Source of the DNA: Thermoproteus sp. CP80
Lineage (GTDB): Archaea; Thermoproteota; Thermoprotei; Thermoproteales; Thermoproteaceae
DNA: 34,745 bases
Assembly: GCF_002077075.2 (NCBI RefSeq)
Contig: NZ_LCWM02000019.1
Location: 1 to 34,745 of the forward strand
Direction of reading: 5' to 3'
Shown: positions 15,168-23,275 of the stretch, one piece after another
Numbering within the stretch: the stretch's first letter is position 1
Layout of the letters: each line of letters opens with the position of its first letter
Notes under the pieces: generated by a model
What the model was told of the DNA's origin: nothing
What the model saw: the letters and a program-made list of their open reading frames with translations, nothing else
Databases searched by the model: none
Position numbers and translations under genes: made by a program

Positions 15168-16583
15168 GTGATCTACGTGGAGCTCCCGTCGGTGCGGAAG
15201 CCCGTTAGGTCTGCCAGCGGCGTCCACGTGGTGGCCCTCATGACCGGCCCGGCGCCGTGTCCAGGCCAGTGCGTCTTCTGCCCCACCGCCAGAGGCGTCC
15301 CCAAGTCCTATATGCCGGACTCCCCGGCCGCGATGAGGGCGGCGAGGGCCCGCTACGACCCCTACAGGCAAGTCGCGGCGAGGATATCCAACTACCTAGC
15401 GGGCGGCCATAGGCCCAGCAAGATAGAGGCGATAGTCATGGGCGGCACCTTCACGGCGTTGCCTCGCAGCTATCAATTTTGGTTCGTGGGGAATTTGCTC
15501 AAGGCGTTGAACGACTACCCCAACTGGACCTCCGCCTCGGCCTTCGTCGACGTGGCGGCCGAGCAGGCCAGAAACGAGGCGGCCTCCCTGAGGCTCGTGG
15601 CGCTGACCGTCGAGACCCGGCCGGACTATCTGGAGCGGCGGCATATAGACGACCTGCTGGCCATGGGCGTCACCAGGGTCGAGATGGGCGTCCAGTCCAT
15701 ATACGACGACGTGCTCGCCCTCGTCAAGCGGGGGCATGGCGTGAGGGAGGTGGCGGAGGCCACGGCGCGGCTGAAGGACGCGGCGTATAAGGTCTGCTAC
15801 CACCTAATGCCCGGCCTGCCCGGCAGCGATCCCGATAGGGACCTGGAGATGTTCAGGGCCGTGTTCGGGGACCCGGCCTTCAGGCCTGACTGCGTTAAGA
15901 TATACCCCACCCTCGTGGTGCCGGGGACCGAGCTCTACGACTGGTGGAGGTCGGGCCGCTACAGGACCTACGACGAGAGGACCTGGCGCTGGCTGTTGGC
16001 CGAGATATACGGGTCGGTGCCCCGCTGGGCGAGGGTCATGAGGCTGGGCAGAGATATACCTCTCCACCACGTGGTCGACGGCCCGCGTTGGGGCAATATG
16101 CGGGAGGTCGTGGAGGAGGAGATGGCGAGGCGCGGACTCAAGTGCGAGGAGATCAGGTGCAGGGAGGTGGGGATCAAGGCGATCCACGGAAGGCCTGTCG
16201 ACGGACGTATTGAGCATAGGCGCCACGTCTACGAGGCCAGCGGCGGCGTCGAGTACTTCCTCGAGGCGGTGGGCCGCGACGACACGCTCTACGGGATGTT
16301 GAGGCTACGGATCCCGGCGAACCCCTGGAGGCCCGAGATAGACCGCAGGACCGCCCTGGTCAGAGAGCTCCACGTATACGGCCCGGAGGTGCCCGTCGGC
16401 GCCGACGGAGGGCCCTGGCCTCAACACAAGGGGATAGGCAGAGCCCTTATGGGGCTTGCCGAGGAGGCGGCGCTGGAGGCGTCGGCCAGGCGCGTGGCGG
16501 TTATCTCGGGCGTAGGCGTGAGGCCCTACTTCGCGGGGCTGGGGTATCGGCGGTGCGGTCCCTATATGTGCAAAAACCTCTAG
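15168..16583 (+). CDS. elp3: Elp3-type tRNA uridine(34) radical SAM/acetyltransferase
   Basis: A 471-residue protein with both Elp3 domains. The radical SAM part has its iron-sulfur cysteines at C31, C35 and C38 (CPGQCVFC), then VPKSYMPDSPAA, YDPYRQV, IEAIVMGGTFTALP and RPDYL, all typical of Elp3. The C-terminal GNAT part has QHKGIGRALMGLAEEAA as the acetyl-CoA loop and ends with SGVGVRPYFAGLGYRRCG. Elp3 adds a carboxymethyl group to uridine 34 using SAM and acetyl-CoA; in archaea it acts without the other Elongator subunits. At 471 residues it is shorter than the roughly 530 of many archaeal homologs, mainly through a short N-terminus. A GTG start 7 nt after the methyltransferase stop indicates an operon. 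Confidence 0.95.
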   Translation: MIYVELPSVRKPVRSASGVHVVALMTGPAPCPGQCVFCPTARGVPKSYMPDSPAAMRAARARYDPYRQVAARISNYLAGGHRPSKIEAIVMGGTFTALPRSYQFWFVGNLLKALNDYPNWTSASAFVDVAAEQARNEAASLRLVALTVETRPDYLERRHIDDLLAMGVTRVEMGVQSIYDDVLALVKRGHGVREVAEATARLKDAAYKVCYHLMPGLPGSDPDRDLEMFRAVFGDPAFRPDCVKIYPTLVVPGTELYDWWRSGRYRTYDERTWRWLLAEIYGSVPRWARVMRLGRDIPLHHVVDGPRWGNMREVVEEEMARRGLKCEEIRCREVGIKAIHGRPVDGRIEHRRHVYEASGGVEYFLEAVGRDDTLYGMLRLRIPANPWRPEIDRRTALVRELHVYGPEVPVGADGGPWPQHKGIGRALMGLAEEAALEASARRVAVISGVGVRPYFAGLGYRRCGPYMCKNL

Positions 16584-18091
16584 GCCCCGGCCTCGACCTC
16601 GGCGGCCGCCGCCCTGCGGCGTCTTATCAATATGAAGGCCCCCGCCCCGCCTCCGGCGGCGGCCGCTATGGCTATTATGGGTATGGGGTTGAGGCTCCAC
16701 ACCGCTGTGTACGCGCCGGGACCTGTTATCACCACCGCGGGCGAATTGAAGGTCTGGCCGCCCGGCGCCTGCCATCCCTTGAACTCGTAGAGGAGCGGCG
16801 GAGGCGACCAGACCTGCGGAGGCGTGACGTCTACCGTCACGGCCGAGCCAGCGTCGGCCCAGGTCTGCGTCAGGGCCGGGGTTCCGTACTTGCTCTGGAA
16901 CGTCACCAGATATTGGGTCTTGGTGGCGTACGTGACGTTCATGGGCCCGCTGACGGCTATCTGGGCCGTGGGCGTCGACGGGCCCGCCCTGCCGTTCACG
17001 ACCCAGTAGGCGAACGCGGTCCTCACGGAGCCCGAGGAGTTCAAGACCGAGGGGATGTTCAGCGTCGCCGTGGAGCCTCTGTCGAGCCAGGCCGAGGGCT
17101 TGCCGTCCACCGTGCCGGGGGCCTTCACCGAGACGAGGTACTGGACGGAGTAGATGGGGTCCACCGACATGGGGCCGGCGACCTGCGCCGTGAAGTTGCC
17201 GCTCTCGCCGTTGCTCCAGCCTCTGAAGTAGAGCCGCGTGGCGTTGTCGAAATAATAGATGCCGGGCGCCGCGAAGGCCGCGTAGGAGCCTTGGTCCGCC
17301 CAGATGGATCGGGATCCGTTGACCGTCGCCGGCCATCTGGTGGACACCAGGTACTGGAGGACGTAGTACGCGGTGGTCGTGACGGGGTAGGTGGTCACGT
17401 ACGGCGAGCGGCCTGAGGCCACGGGGTTGCCGAACTGGTCGTAGGCGGTTATATATACGAGGGCCCATCTAGCCGTCGAGTTTATCTGGACCACCGAGGG
17501 CGCGTTTATCCTATATACGGCCACGACGGAGGTGGGGCCGTCTATCTTGACCGCTATGGAGGGCGCCGGTATGTTGACCGGAGTGCCGTTGATCAGCCAG
17601 TGGTCCAGCGCCATGTCGGCCGTGTTGCCCGCGCCGGCGGGCCCCCCGAACATCAAGACCTTGACGTCCGGCTGCGCGGCGTATATCGTCGTCCCCGACG
17701 CCCACGTAGGCCCGCTGACCAGGCCCGGCGGGTTCACCGACACCCTGTATTGGAGCTGGTAGTAGACCACTATGGGCTGCTGCAGATTGCCGGTTATGCT
17801 CAACGAGATGTTGTTGAGCGGCGCGCATCTGGAGTAGTCGGTGAGGTATCTATACTGCGGGATTATGGACACCGAGCCCACCGGCAGCAGCACCTGCGTC
17901 GTGTTGGAGACCCTATACGTGAAGGTGGTGCCTCCCGACACCACGTCTATCGTCTCGTTGACGCAGGGCTCCGGGCCCGAGATCTCTATGGTGGCGACCG
18001 GGTCCACTATCTTGACGGTGCCTATGGCCAGACGCTGGAACTTGACCGCGGTCCAGGTCTCGACCGCCACGGTCAAGCCGTCCCAGGAGAC
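16580..18091 (-). CDS. Surface repeat protein with C-terminal anchor (3' part of a frameshifted gene)
   Basis: About 500 residues in a frame offset from the upstream piece at 18073-19128. The coding character starts at SWDGLTVAV near 18091, where it continues a propeller strand of the upstream ORF, so both are probably one gene. The body holds at least four similar beta-rich units marked by YLVS or YLVT, a Trp-Asp/Ala-x-Gly-Ser stretch (WADQGSYAAF, WLDRGSTATL, WADAGSAVTV) and a FxGW or AYW strand. Similar repeats occur in large prokaryotic surface proteins. Many Asn-x-Ser/Thr sites suggest glycosylation. A membrane segment (IPIIAIAAAAGGGAG) followed by IRRRR near the end is a C-terminal anchor with a basic cytoplasmic tail. 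The stop overlaps the Elp3 stop region by 4 nt, convergently. Confidence 0.7.
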   Translation of the reverse strand, partial: VSWDGLTVAVETWTAVKFQRLAIGTVKIVDPVATIEISGPEPCVNETIDVVSGGTTFTYRVSNTTQVLLPVGSVSIIPQYRYLTDYSRCAPLNNISLSITGNLQQPIVVYYQLQYRVSVNPPGLVSGPTWASGTTIYAAQPDVKVLMFGGPAGAGNTADMALDHWLINGTPVNIPAPSIAVKIDGPTSVVAVYRINAPSVVQINSTARWALVYITAYDQFGNPVASGRSPYVTTYPVTTTAYYVLQYLVSTRWPATVNGSRSIWADQGSYAAFAAPGIYYFDNATRLYFRGWSNGESGNFTAQVAGPMSVDPIYSVQYLVSVKAPGTVDGKPSAWLDRGSTATLNIPSVLNSSGSVRTAFAYWVVNGRAGPSTPTAQIAVSGPMNVTYATKTQYLVTFQSKYGTPALTQTWADAGSAVTVDVTPPQVWSPPPLLYEFKGWQAPGGQTFNSPAVVITGPGAYTAVWSLNPIPIIAIAAAAGGGAGAFILIRRRRAAAAEVEAGA

Positions 18092-19128
18092 GCCACGCTG
18101 GTGACGGGAGCCCCCGCGTTCCACTCCGCGGCTCTGTGGCCGTTCCAGAAGACGAGCACCTGGCCGCCGAGCGTCCCCACGACAACTATGGAGCCGTTTC
18201 CCGACACGGCTATCGCGGTCGGGGCCGAAGGCAACAGGGCTGAGTACCAAAGGGAGCCGTCTCTATATACGTACAGGTTGTCGTACACCCCCACGGCCAA
18301 CGTGGAGCCGTCCTGGCTGGCCGCGGCGGCCACGGCGGGCGTGTTGGTGCCGTACTCGGTTATGGCGCCCGGCGTGAGGTCGACGCCGAGAGGCCAGATG
18401 TAGATATGGGGCAGGGCGCCCTTGTAGAAGGAGACGGCGTACGGCAAGCCCCGGGGGTTCACGCCTATGTAGAAAATAGTGCCGTTTAGGCTCGCCAGCT
18501 GGGTCAAGCCGCCCGACGAGATCTGGTAGAGACCTCCGTTGAAGGTGCCCACGTAGAGGACTGCCCCGTCTCTGCTGTAGGCCATATAGGTCACCGGGGA
18601 CCCCACGTTGTACGTCGCCAGCACGCCCTTCTCGCCTAGCACCACGACGCGCCCGCTGACGGTGCCGACCGCCACGTTTACGCAGTTCGTCGCTATGGCG
18701 GTTATGTTTATGTTGCTGAGGCCGTAGGACCACTCCATATATCCGTAGGGCGTGAAGAGAGAGACTATGGAGTATTTGGCCAGTATCACCGTTATATATG
18801 AGGCGTTGCTGGGAGCCGTCGGCGCGGCCGAGGGGCGGAATGCGCTGGATATCGCCTGGAGTAAAGTATAGAGGAGGGACGTGTTGAGATAGACTTGGTA
18901 TATATAGGGCCTGTCGGCCACGGCGAGACAGCCGCCGTATGCGTTGGTGGCTATGAGGGGGTAGTGGGCCGGGTTGCTCCATAGGGAGCCTCCGTTCTCC
19001 GGGACCACGTTCACGGAGCCCTGCGTCGCCTGGTACACCACGTCGAGGCTCTCGGTGCCTAGGATGTAGGCGTGGGCCAAGGCCGCCCCGAGGACCGCCA
19101 GAAGTATCAGCAATACTGCTCCTCTCAT
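18073..19128 (-). CDS. Secreted beta-propeller-like protein (5' part of a frameshifted gene)
   Basis: Start at ATG 19128: TATA sequence AAAATATATATT ends near 19148, about 24 nt upstream, and the protein then opens directly with signal peptide RGAVLLILLAVLGAALAHA. About 351 residues follow. From about residue 130 short repeats of the form VAVGTVSGRVVVLG, LYVGTFNGGLYQIS, LAVGVYDNLYVYRDG and VVVGTLGGQVLVFWNG are blades of a WD40/PQQ-like propeller. The ORF stops at 18075 in the middle of a blade (ending VTSVASPGTA), while the other frame carries on with SWDGLTVAVETWTAVKF. A one-base loss near 18089-18105, a sequencing error, or a programmed -1 shift would explain this; I see no classic slippery heptamer. 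Confidence 0.7.
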   Translation of the reverse strand: MRGAVLLILLAVLGAALAHAYILGTESLDVVYQATQGSVNVVPENGGSLWSNPAHYPLIATNAYGGCLAVADRPYIYQVYLNTSLLYTLLQAISSAFRPSAAPTAPSNASYITVILAKYSIVSLFTPYGYMEWSYGLSNINITAIATNCVNVAVGTVSGRVVVLGEKGVLATYNVGSPVTYMAYSRDGAVLYVGTFNGGLYQISSGGLTQLASLNGTIFYIGVNPRGLPYAVSFYKGALPHIYIWPLGVDLTPGAITEYGTNTPAVAAAASQDGSTLAVGVYDNLYVYRDGSLWYSALLPSAPTAIAVSGNGSIVVVGTLGGQVLVFWNGHRAAEWNAGAPVTSVASPGTA

Positions 19129-19182
19129 GGCCCGGCTGGAGGTCTCCAATATATATTTTACGTTCTACGGGCCGGGGCTCCG

Positions 19183-20310
19183 CTACGTCCTCAGGCTCTC
19201 CACGTACGGCGAGAGCAGGCGCAGAAGGCCTTCGGACAGCGACGAGGCGTATTGATCCATCAGGCTAAGCTCCATCAGGGCGCCTAGGTCGCCCTCGGAG
19301 AAGCCCCTCGCCCTTAGGTAGAACGCCTTTTCCTCGTCCAGAGAGGCGTCGGCGGCCGAGTGCCTGGCGCCCTCGACGTCGCCCGTATCTATATACAGAA
19401 TCGGCTGTGTTATGGCCACGGCCGATCTGGACGCTATGTAGGTGACCCCCTCGGCCACGCTCTCGCTCCACCTCCCCCTCTTGGTTATCCTCCCCAGGGC
19501 CCTCTGGACCACCCAGGACTCGTCCTTGGCTATGGCGACGAGCCTCACCCTGCCTCTCCCATACTCGCCGTCGTTCACAGCAGAGACGTAGTGGTGCACC
19601 CGCGACTTGCCCCTCCCCACCTCGAGGCCCACCACGTCGACCGAGGCCCTCGCGCCCTCGACTATATACTCCTCGATCAAGCTGTTCATGGGGCCTAGAG
19701 CCGCCAGCGGCCGCGCGGCCACGGACGCGCCGTCCTCGACGAGCATGCGCGACAGCACGTAGTGCGGCCCCCCGCCCGAGATGGAGACAAGCGCCATGTT
19801 TAGTGAGGACCCGCCGCCCACTACCCCCTCTATCAAGGCCGAGTTGAGGACGTCGCCCTCGCTCTCGGCTATCACCGCGACGTCGCCGGCGAAGCCGTCC
19901 GCGAAATCCAGCACCACGTAGGCGGCGGAGAAAGCCCGGTCGCCCCGCGCCGAGATGCGGACGGCGATCGGCGCCTCGGGGGCCCCGGAGAGCCGTATGT
20001 GGACCGCCTCGAGCACTCTGGAGGCGACCGCCGCGTTCATCCTGTTGTCCAGCTGTATGAGCTTCAGGGGGACCTCGTCGGCGGTCCGTACCTCGACGCC
20101 TCTGCAGGCCCCCGCGTCGGCGTAGCGCCCGTTGATGATCAGGACCTCGCAGGGCGCCGCCTTGCCGGACATAGCCGGCGGCTCCGCGGCGTAGCCCTCG
20201 TACTTCGCCCAATCCACGTAGTGCTTAACGCCCGGCGAATCCGCCATCTCTTGGTAGGGGAGCTTAGCCTCGAGCTGCCGGGCGAGCTGTCTCAACTCCG
20301 CAAGGTTCAC
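19183..20310 (-). CDS. SufB/SufD-family Fe-S assembly protein (SufD-like)
   Basis: A 375-residue protein of the SufBD family. The strongest mark is the C-terminal segment TGDVEGARHSAADASLDEEKAFYLRARGFSEGD, matching the family's ARHSA-G-LDE-YL-RG core, on a beta-helical middle with repeated VVLDFADG/VAVIAES-like strands. GTG 20310 is the start, with a TATA box (TTTATAAAT, about 20327-20335) just upstream. SufB and SufD form the scaffold that, with the ATPase SufC, builds iron-sulfur clusters. SufC and SufB are not adjacent here, so this is a stand-alone copy. The C-terminal helix is slightly shorter than in bacterial SufD. Confidence 0.85.
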   Translation of the reverse strand: MNLAELRQLARQLEAKLPYQEMADSPGVKHYVDWAKYEGYAAEPPAMSGKAAPCEVLIINGRYADAGACRGVEVRTADEVPLKLIQLDNRMNAAVASRVLEAVHIRLSGAPEAPIAVRISARGDRAFSAAYVVLDFADGFAGDVAVIAESEGDVLNSALIEGVVGGGSSLNMALVSISGGGPHYVLSRMLVEDGASVAARPLAALGPMNSLIEEYIVEGARASVDVVGLEVGRGKSRVHHYVSAVNDGEYGRGRVRLVAIAKDESWVVQRALGRITKRGRWSESVAEGVTYIASRSAVAITQPILYIDTGDVEGARHSAADASLDEEKAFYLRARGFSEGDLGALMELSLMDQYASSLSEGLLRLLSPYVESLRT

Positions 20311-20325
20311 GGAGTGAACGATTTC

Positions 20326-20338
20326 TATTTATAAAACG
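20326..20338. promoter_or_regulatory. Shared TATA region between the sufD-like and Nudix genes
   Basis: TATTTATAAAACG lies in the 36-bp gap between the two divergent starts. On the minus strand it is about 20-22 nt from the GTG at 20310. On the plus strand it is only about 13 nt from the ATG at 20347, too near for an ordinary leaderless start, so the plus gene may use an internal start or another promoter. Confidence 0.4.
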
Positions 20339-20346
20339 AAGAAGGC

Positions 20347-20760
20347 ATGGAGATATCCGCGGGCGCCGTGGTGTTCTACGACGGCGGGGGCGAGGTGGAG
20401 TACCTCCTGTTGCTCTACCCCGGCGGCCATTGGGATTTCCCCAAGGGGAATATCGAGGCCGGCGAGACGCCGGAGCGGACAGCCCTGCGGGAGATAAAGG
20501 AGGAGACGGGCCTCGACGTGGAGCTGGTGCCCGGGTTTAAGGAAGAGATCGAGTACTTCTACTACAGAGAGAGGCGGCGGATCAAGAAGAGGGTCATCTA
20601 CTTCCTGGCGCGGGCTCGGAGCAAGGACGTCAAGCTGTCTTGGGAGCACGAGGGCTACGTCTGGCTGCCCTTCGGGCAGGCTCTGGCGAGGATCACCTTC
20701 GAGAACTCCAGGGGGGTGCTGGCGAAGGCCCACAGATTTTTAAGGGGGGCTCCGAGGTAG
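20347..20760 (+). CDS. Nudix hydrolase
   Basis: A 137-residue Nudix protein. The Nudix box GNIEAGETPERTALREIKEETGL spans residues 34-56 with the REIKEE metal-binding glutamates intact. HWDFPKGN just before it and the C-terminal YVWLPFGQAL fit the diadenosine polyphosphate (Ap4A) hydrolase/NUDT2-like branch. It would hydrolyse a nucleoside diphosphate linked to another moiety, plausibly Ap4A as a stress or housekeeping step. It is divergent from the SufD-like gene; the downstream hemerythrin-like gene has its own TATA box inside this gene's 3' end. Confidence 0.9.
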   Translation: MEISAGAVVFYDGGGEVEYLLLLYPGGHWDFPKGNIEAGETPERTALREIKEETGLDVELVPGFKEEIEYFYYRERRRIKKRVIYFLARARSKDVKLSWEHEGYVWLPFGQALARITFENSRGVLAKAHRFLRGAPR

Positions 20761-20761
20761 C

Positions 20762-21178
20762 GTGGACCTCGTGACGCTCCTCAAGATAGAGCACGCCGTC
20801 TTTAAGGTGAGGTTTTCGCTGCTGCAGAAGCTCCCCGACGACTCCTTCTGGGAGGAGTTCTCAGCCCTCCACCGCTTCATAGTGGAGGTCCACGCTAGAG
20901 CGGAGGACCTCTACGTATTTCCCCTATTTCCGGAGAGGGAGATACATCCCTTCGCGGCGGACCACAGATTGATACAGTCGCTTGGGGATTATATAGTAAG
21001 GGAGAGAGATAGGCGGCGTTTCGAGAGGTACGTCGCCGTCGTGACGTACCACAACGACCACGAGGAGCTGGAGGTGTTCCCCAAGGTCGGCGGACGCCCG
21101 GCGCCTCTCGACGTGGTGGAGAGGTACGGCTTCGAGAACTACGCGAAGATGGTCGGGCTCGACCCCCGGCGGCTTTAG
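20762..21178 (+). CDS. Hemerythrin-like (HHE) protein
   Basis: A 138-residue four-helix protein with the diiron ligand pattern of the HHE family: H11, H37 and H44 with nearby E48, H68 in AADHRL, and HNDHEELEVFP (H97, H100, E101). These proteins bind oxygen, NO or act in redox sensing and iron handling through a non-haem diiron centre. GTG 20762 is taken as start because a TATA box (TTTTTAAG, about 20736-20743) sits 22-25 nt upstream within the Nudix gene. The stop overlaps the convergent gene's stop by 4 nt. The ligand set is intact but the specific role is unknown. Confidence 0.82.
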   Translation: MDLVTLLKIEHAVFKVRFSLLQKLPDDSFWEEFSALHRFIVEVHARAEDLYVFPLFPEREIHPFAADHRLIQSLGDYIVRERDRRRFERYVAVVTYHNDHEELEVFPKVGGRPAPLDVVERYGFENYAKMVGLDPRRL

Positions 21179-21669
21179 GACTCCTCCACGCTGTATACCT
21201 GGCTCGCCAGGGCCGAGAGGACCGTGCACTCCTTCGTCATGGCCTCCCACAGCCTGCCCTCCAGCTGGGCGAGCCTGGCGCCCTCCTCTGGCACGTAGCG
21301 CAGGAGGGCCTTGGCCAGGGCCTCGGCCTTGGCCAGCGGCTCGGGGCACCCCAGCCCTCTGTTGGCCTGGAGGAGGCCTCCGCCGCCCAGCCTCGCCAGC
21401 ACGTCGTCGGGCACCTCGGCCGCCACGGCGACGAATCTGGCGGGGTCGTCGAGGGCCTCGCCCGCCCTTCTGACCACGCCGTCGAGCTCCCCGACCGCCC
21501 TCATGAGCATCTCGAAGTTGTGCTGGCCGAGGGCCTTTCGAAGCGCCGAGAAGAAGGCCGCCTCGTCGGACATGAGCCTCTCCGGCTTGAGGCCCATGGC
21601 CTTGAGCTTAGTCAAGACCATGGTCCTCGCGGCGTCGTCCAGATAGGCTAAGAATATGGCGGGCTTCAC
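21175..21669 (-). CDS. Uncharacterised helical protein
   Basis: A 164-residue, mainly alpha-helical protein that I do not recognise. A GTG start at 21669 is supported by a TATA box (TAATATATAAATT, around 21690-21702) 22-30 nt upstream. There is a single pair of Cys residues far apart (CPEP near 118 and ECTV near 150) and no membrane segment. It has its own promoter in the short gap after the GH57 gene and is convergent with the hemerythrin-like gene, touching it by 4 nt. Confidence 0.55.
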   Translation of the reverse strand: MKPAIFLAYLDDAARTMVLTKLKAMGLKPERLMSDEAAFFSALRKALGQHNFEMLMRAVGELDGVVRRAGEALDDPARFVAVAAEVPDDVLARLGGGGLLQANRGLGCPEPLAKAEALAKALLRYVPEEGARLAQLEGRLWEAMTKECTVLSALASQVYSVEES

Positions 21670-21704
21670 TGAAGGCCTACCAACGCCCTCAATTTATATA
21701 TTAC

Positions 21705-23081
21705 TTAAGGCTGTCGGGACAGCGCAGCGTCCGCGTCCCGCTCGTCCAGCAGGAAGACGTCGACGAGCCACCTGCGGAGGTCGTCCCTGTGCCTCCTCTT
21801 GAAGCCGCCGTCGGCGGATCTGAGCTCCCTGAGCGAGCAGAGCCTCACGCCCTCGGCGTAGAAGCACCTCTCGTCGTCCAGCTCGAGCCTCTCGGCGTAT
21901 TCTCTGCTCCAGACCTCCCTTATGAGCGCCGTCAAGGCGGCGAGGGCGTTCATGTAGATATCGTGCGCCTTGTAGGCAGATCCGTAGGGGCTGAAGTAGG
22001 AATGCACCTCGCCGGCCGGCCCCAGCTTGATGGCCTGGTAGTAAAGGTGGTCGCTGGTGGAGAGAAGCCTCCAGAGCCTCAAGGCGTCGCCGCCGACGGC
22101 CCTGGCGTAGGGGTACAGCCATTTGAGCAGAGCGAAGGCGTCCCTCTGGAGCTCGTTGCCCAGCCACGCCGAGAGGTCGCGCTCGTCGGCCCAGCTGACG
22201 GTGGCCCACGGAGGCACGTCGTATACGTCCCGCGGCTGGTGCCCCTCCGCGGCCTCGGACGCCGTGGCGAACCTCAGCCTCGGCCTTCTGGCCACCTCGC
22301 GCGGAAGCCACCGGAGGAACTCGTGGATGCCCGACTCGGGCCAGTGGTGCTCGCCGAACGTCTCGTAGTCCACCGCTATCAAGACGACGTCGCCGGGCGT
22401 CGACTCCAGCCAAGACGCGTACTTGTCGGCGGTCAGCGGCCATTGATCCCACCACCGGGCCCCGAACCTGAAGCCTATGTCGTCGCTCAGGCGGTAGTTC
22501 CGCACGAGGACTCTCGCGTCGCAGCCCCAGGCCTTGTAGACGTAGTTGGGCGACCTCCACCCAAGGACCCAGTCGACGCCCTCGGTGACGACGGTCGAGA
22601 AGCCCATGGAGCGCAGGAAGCAAGCCACGTCGTTGTTGTAGATGAACTCGGTGTTCTCGGCGGCGCGCGGCCTATAGCCCACGAGCTCCTCCACGGCACC
22701 CGCCTGCATCTCCACCTGCTCCCTGAACTCCTCCCCATCCACGAACCAGGCGAGGCTGTGGAAGTACGTCTGCGCCGCGAACTCGAAGCCCCGCGAGGCC
22801 AGCTCCCGGAACAGGTCCAGCACATCGGGGGCGTGCCTCCTGAGCTGCTCCAGCGCCAGCCCGCTGACGCTGAAGGTGGCCTTGAGCCCCACCTCCCTGG
22901 CCGCCTCCAGCAAGATCTTGGTGGACTTGCGGTAGACGCGCTCGGCCACCCGCGAGAAGATCGCGGAATCCAGCTCGCCGTAGAACATCTCCTCGAAGGA
23001 AGGCAGACGGGGGAAAACCCTGTGGAGATCCGGCCTAAGCCTGTAGGGCTGATGCACCTCGAAGAACAGAACCACATCCAC
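21705..23081 (-). CDS. GH57-family glycoside hydrolase / glucanotransferase
   Basis: A 458-residue GH57 enzyme. The five family regions can be read: HQPYRL at residues 10-15, the FSVSGLALEQL region near 70-80, AENTEFIYN with the probable catalytic Glu at 142 or 145, DYETFGEHHW with the Asp proton donor at D238, and STSDHLYYQ near 350. GH57 members act on alpha-glucans as amylases, branching enzymes or 4-alpha-glucanotransferases; the sequence alone does not decide. No signal peptide is visible, so the enzyme is probably cytoplasmic and works on stored glucan, together with the phosphorylase at 28847-30334. GTG 23081 is the start, with an AT-rich GTTAATAACTA about 25 nt upstream. Confidence 0.9.
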   Translation of the reverse strand: MDVVLFFEVHQPYRLRPDLHRVFPRLPSFEEMFYGELDSAIFSRVAERVYRKSTKILLEAAREVGLKATFSVSGLALEQLRRHAPDVLDLFRELASRGFEFAAQTYFHSLAWFVDGEEFREQVEMQAGAVEELVGYRPRAAENTEFIYNNDVACFLRSMGFSTVVTEGVDWVLGWRSPNYVYKAWGCDARVLVRNYRLSDDIGFRFGARWWDQWPLTADKYASWLESTPGDVVLIAVDYETFGEHHWPESGIHEFLRWLPREVARRPRLRFATASEAAEGHQPRDVYDVPPWATVSWADERDLSAWLGNELQRDAFALLKWLYPYARAVGGDALRLWRLLSTSDHLYYQAIKLGPAGEVHSYFSPYGSAYKAHDIYMNALAALTALIREVWSREYAERLELDDERCFYAEGVRLCSLRELRSADGGFKRRHRDDLRRWLVDVFLLDERDADAALSRQP

Positions 23082-23275
23082 GCCAAGAGCTCTCAGCCTA
23101 GTTATTAACGTTACCCGAGAGGCCGACCGAGGGAGGTTTGTGTAAAAACATTATGATTAAAATAATTTAATTAATGATGAGTACAAAATTTTAATAATAA
23201 GTAATTATAGAGCTGTATTCGATATTCTAAATTTTATTGAAATAAAAATATTTTGGGTGTGGTTCTCCACGATGC

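Noticed and set aside
21789-23108. 439-codon plus-strand open frame
   Set aside because: Antisense shadow of the GH57 gene, which has all five family regions.
23109-23275. C/D box sRNA suggested by AATGATGA near 23174
   Set aside because: No D box CTGA follows within 60 nt; the stretch is simply an AT-rich promoter region.
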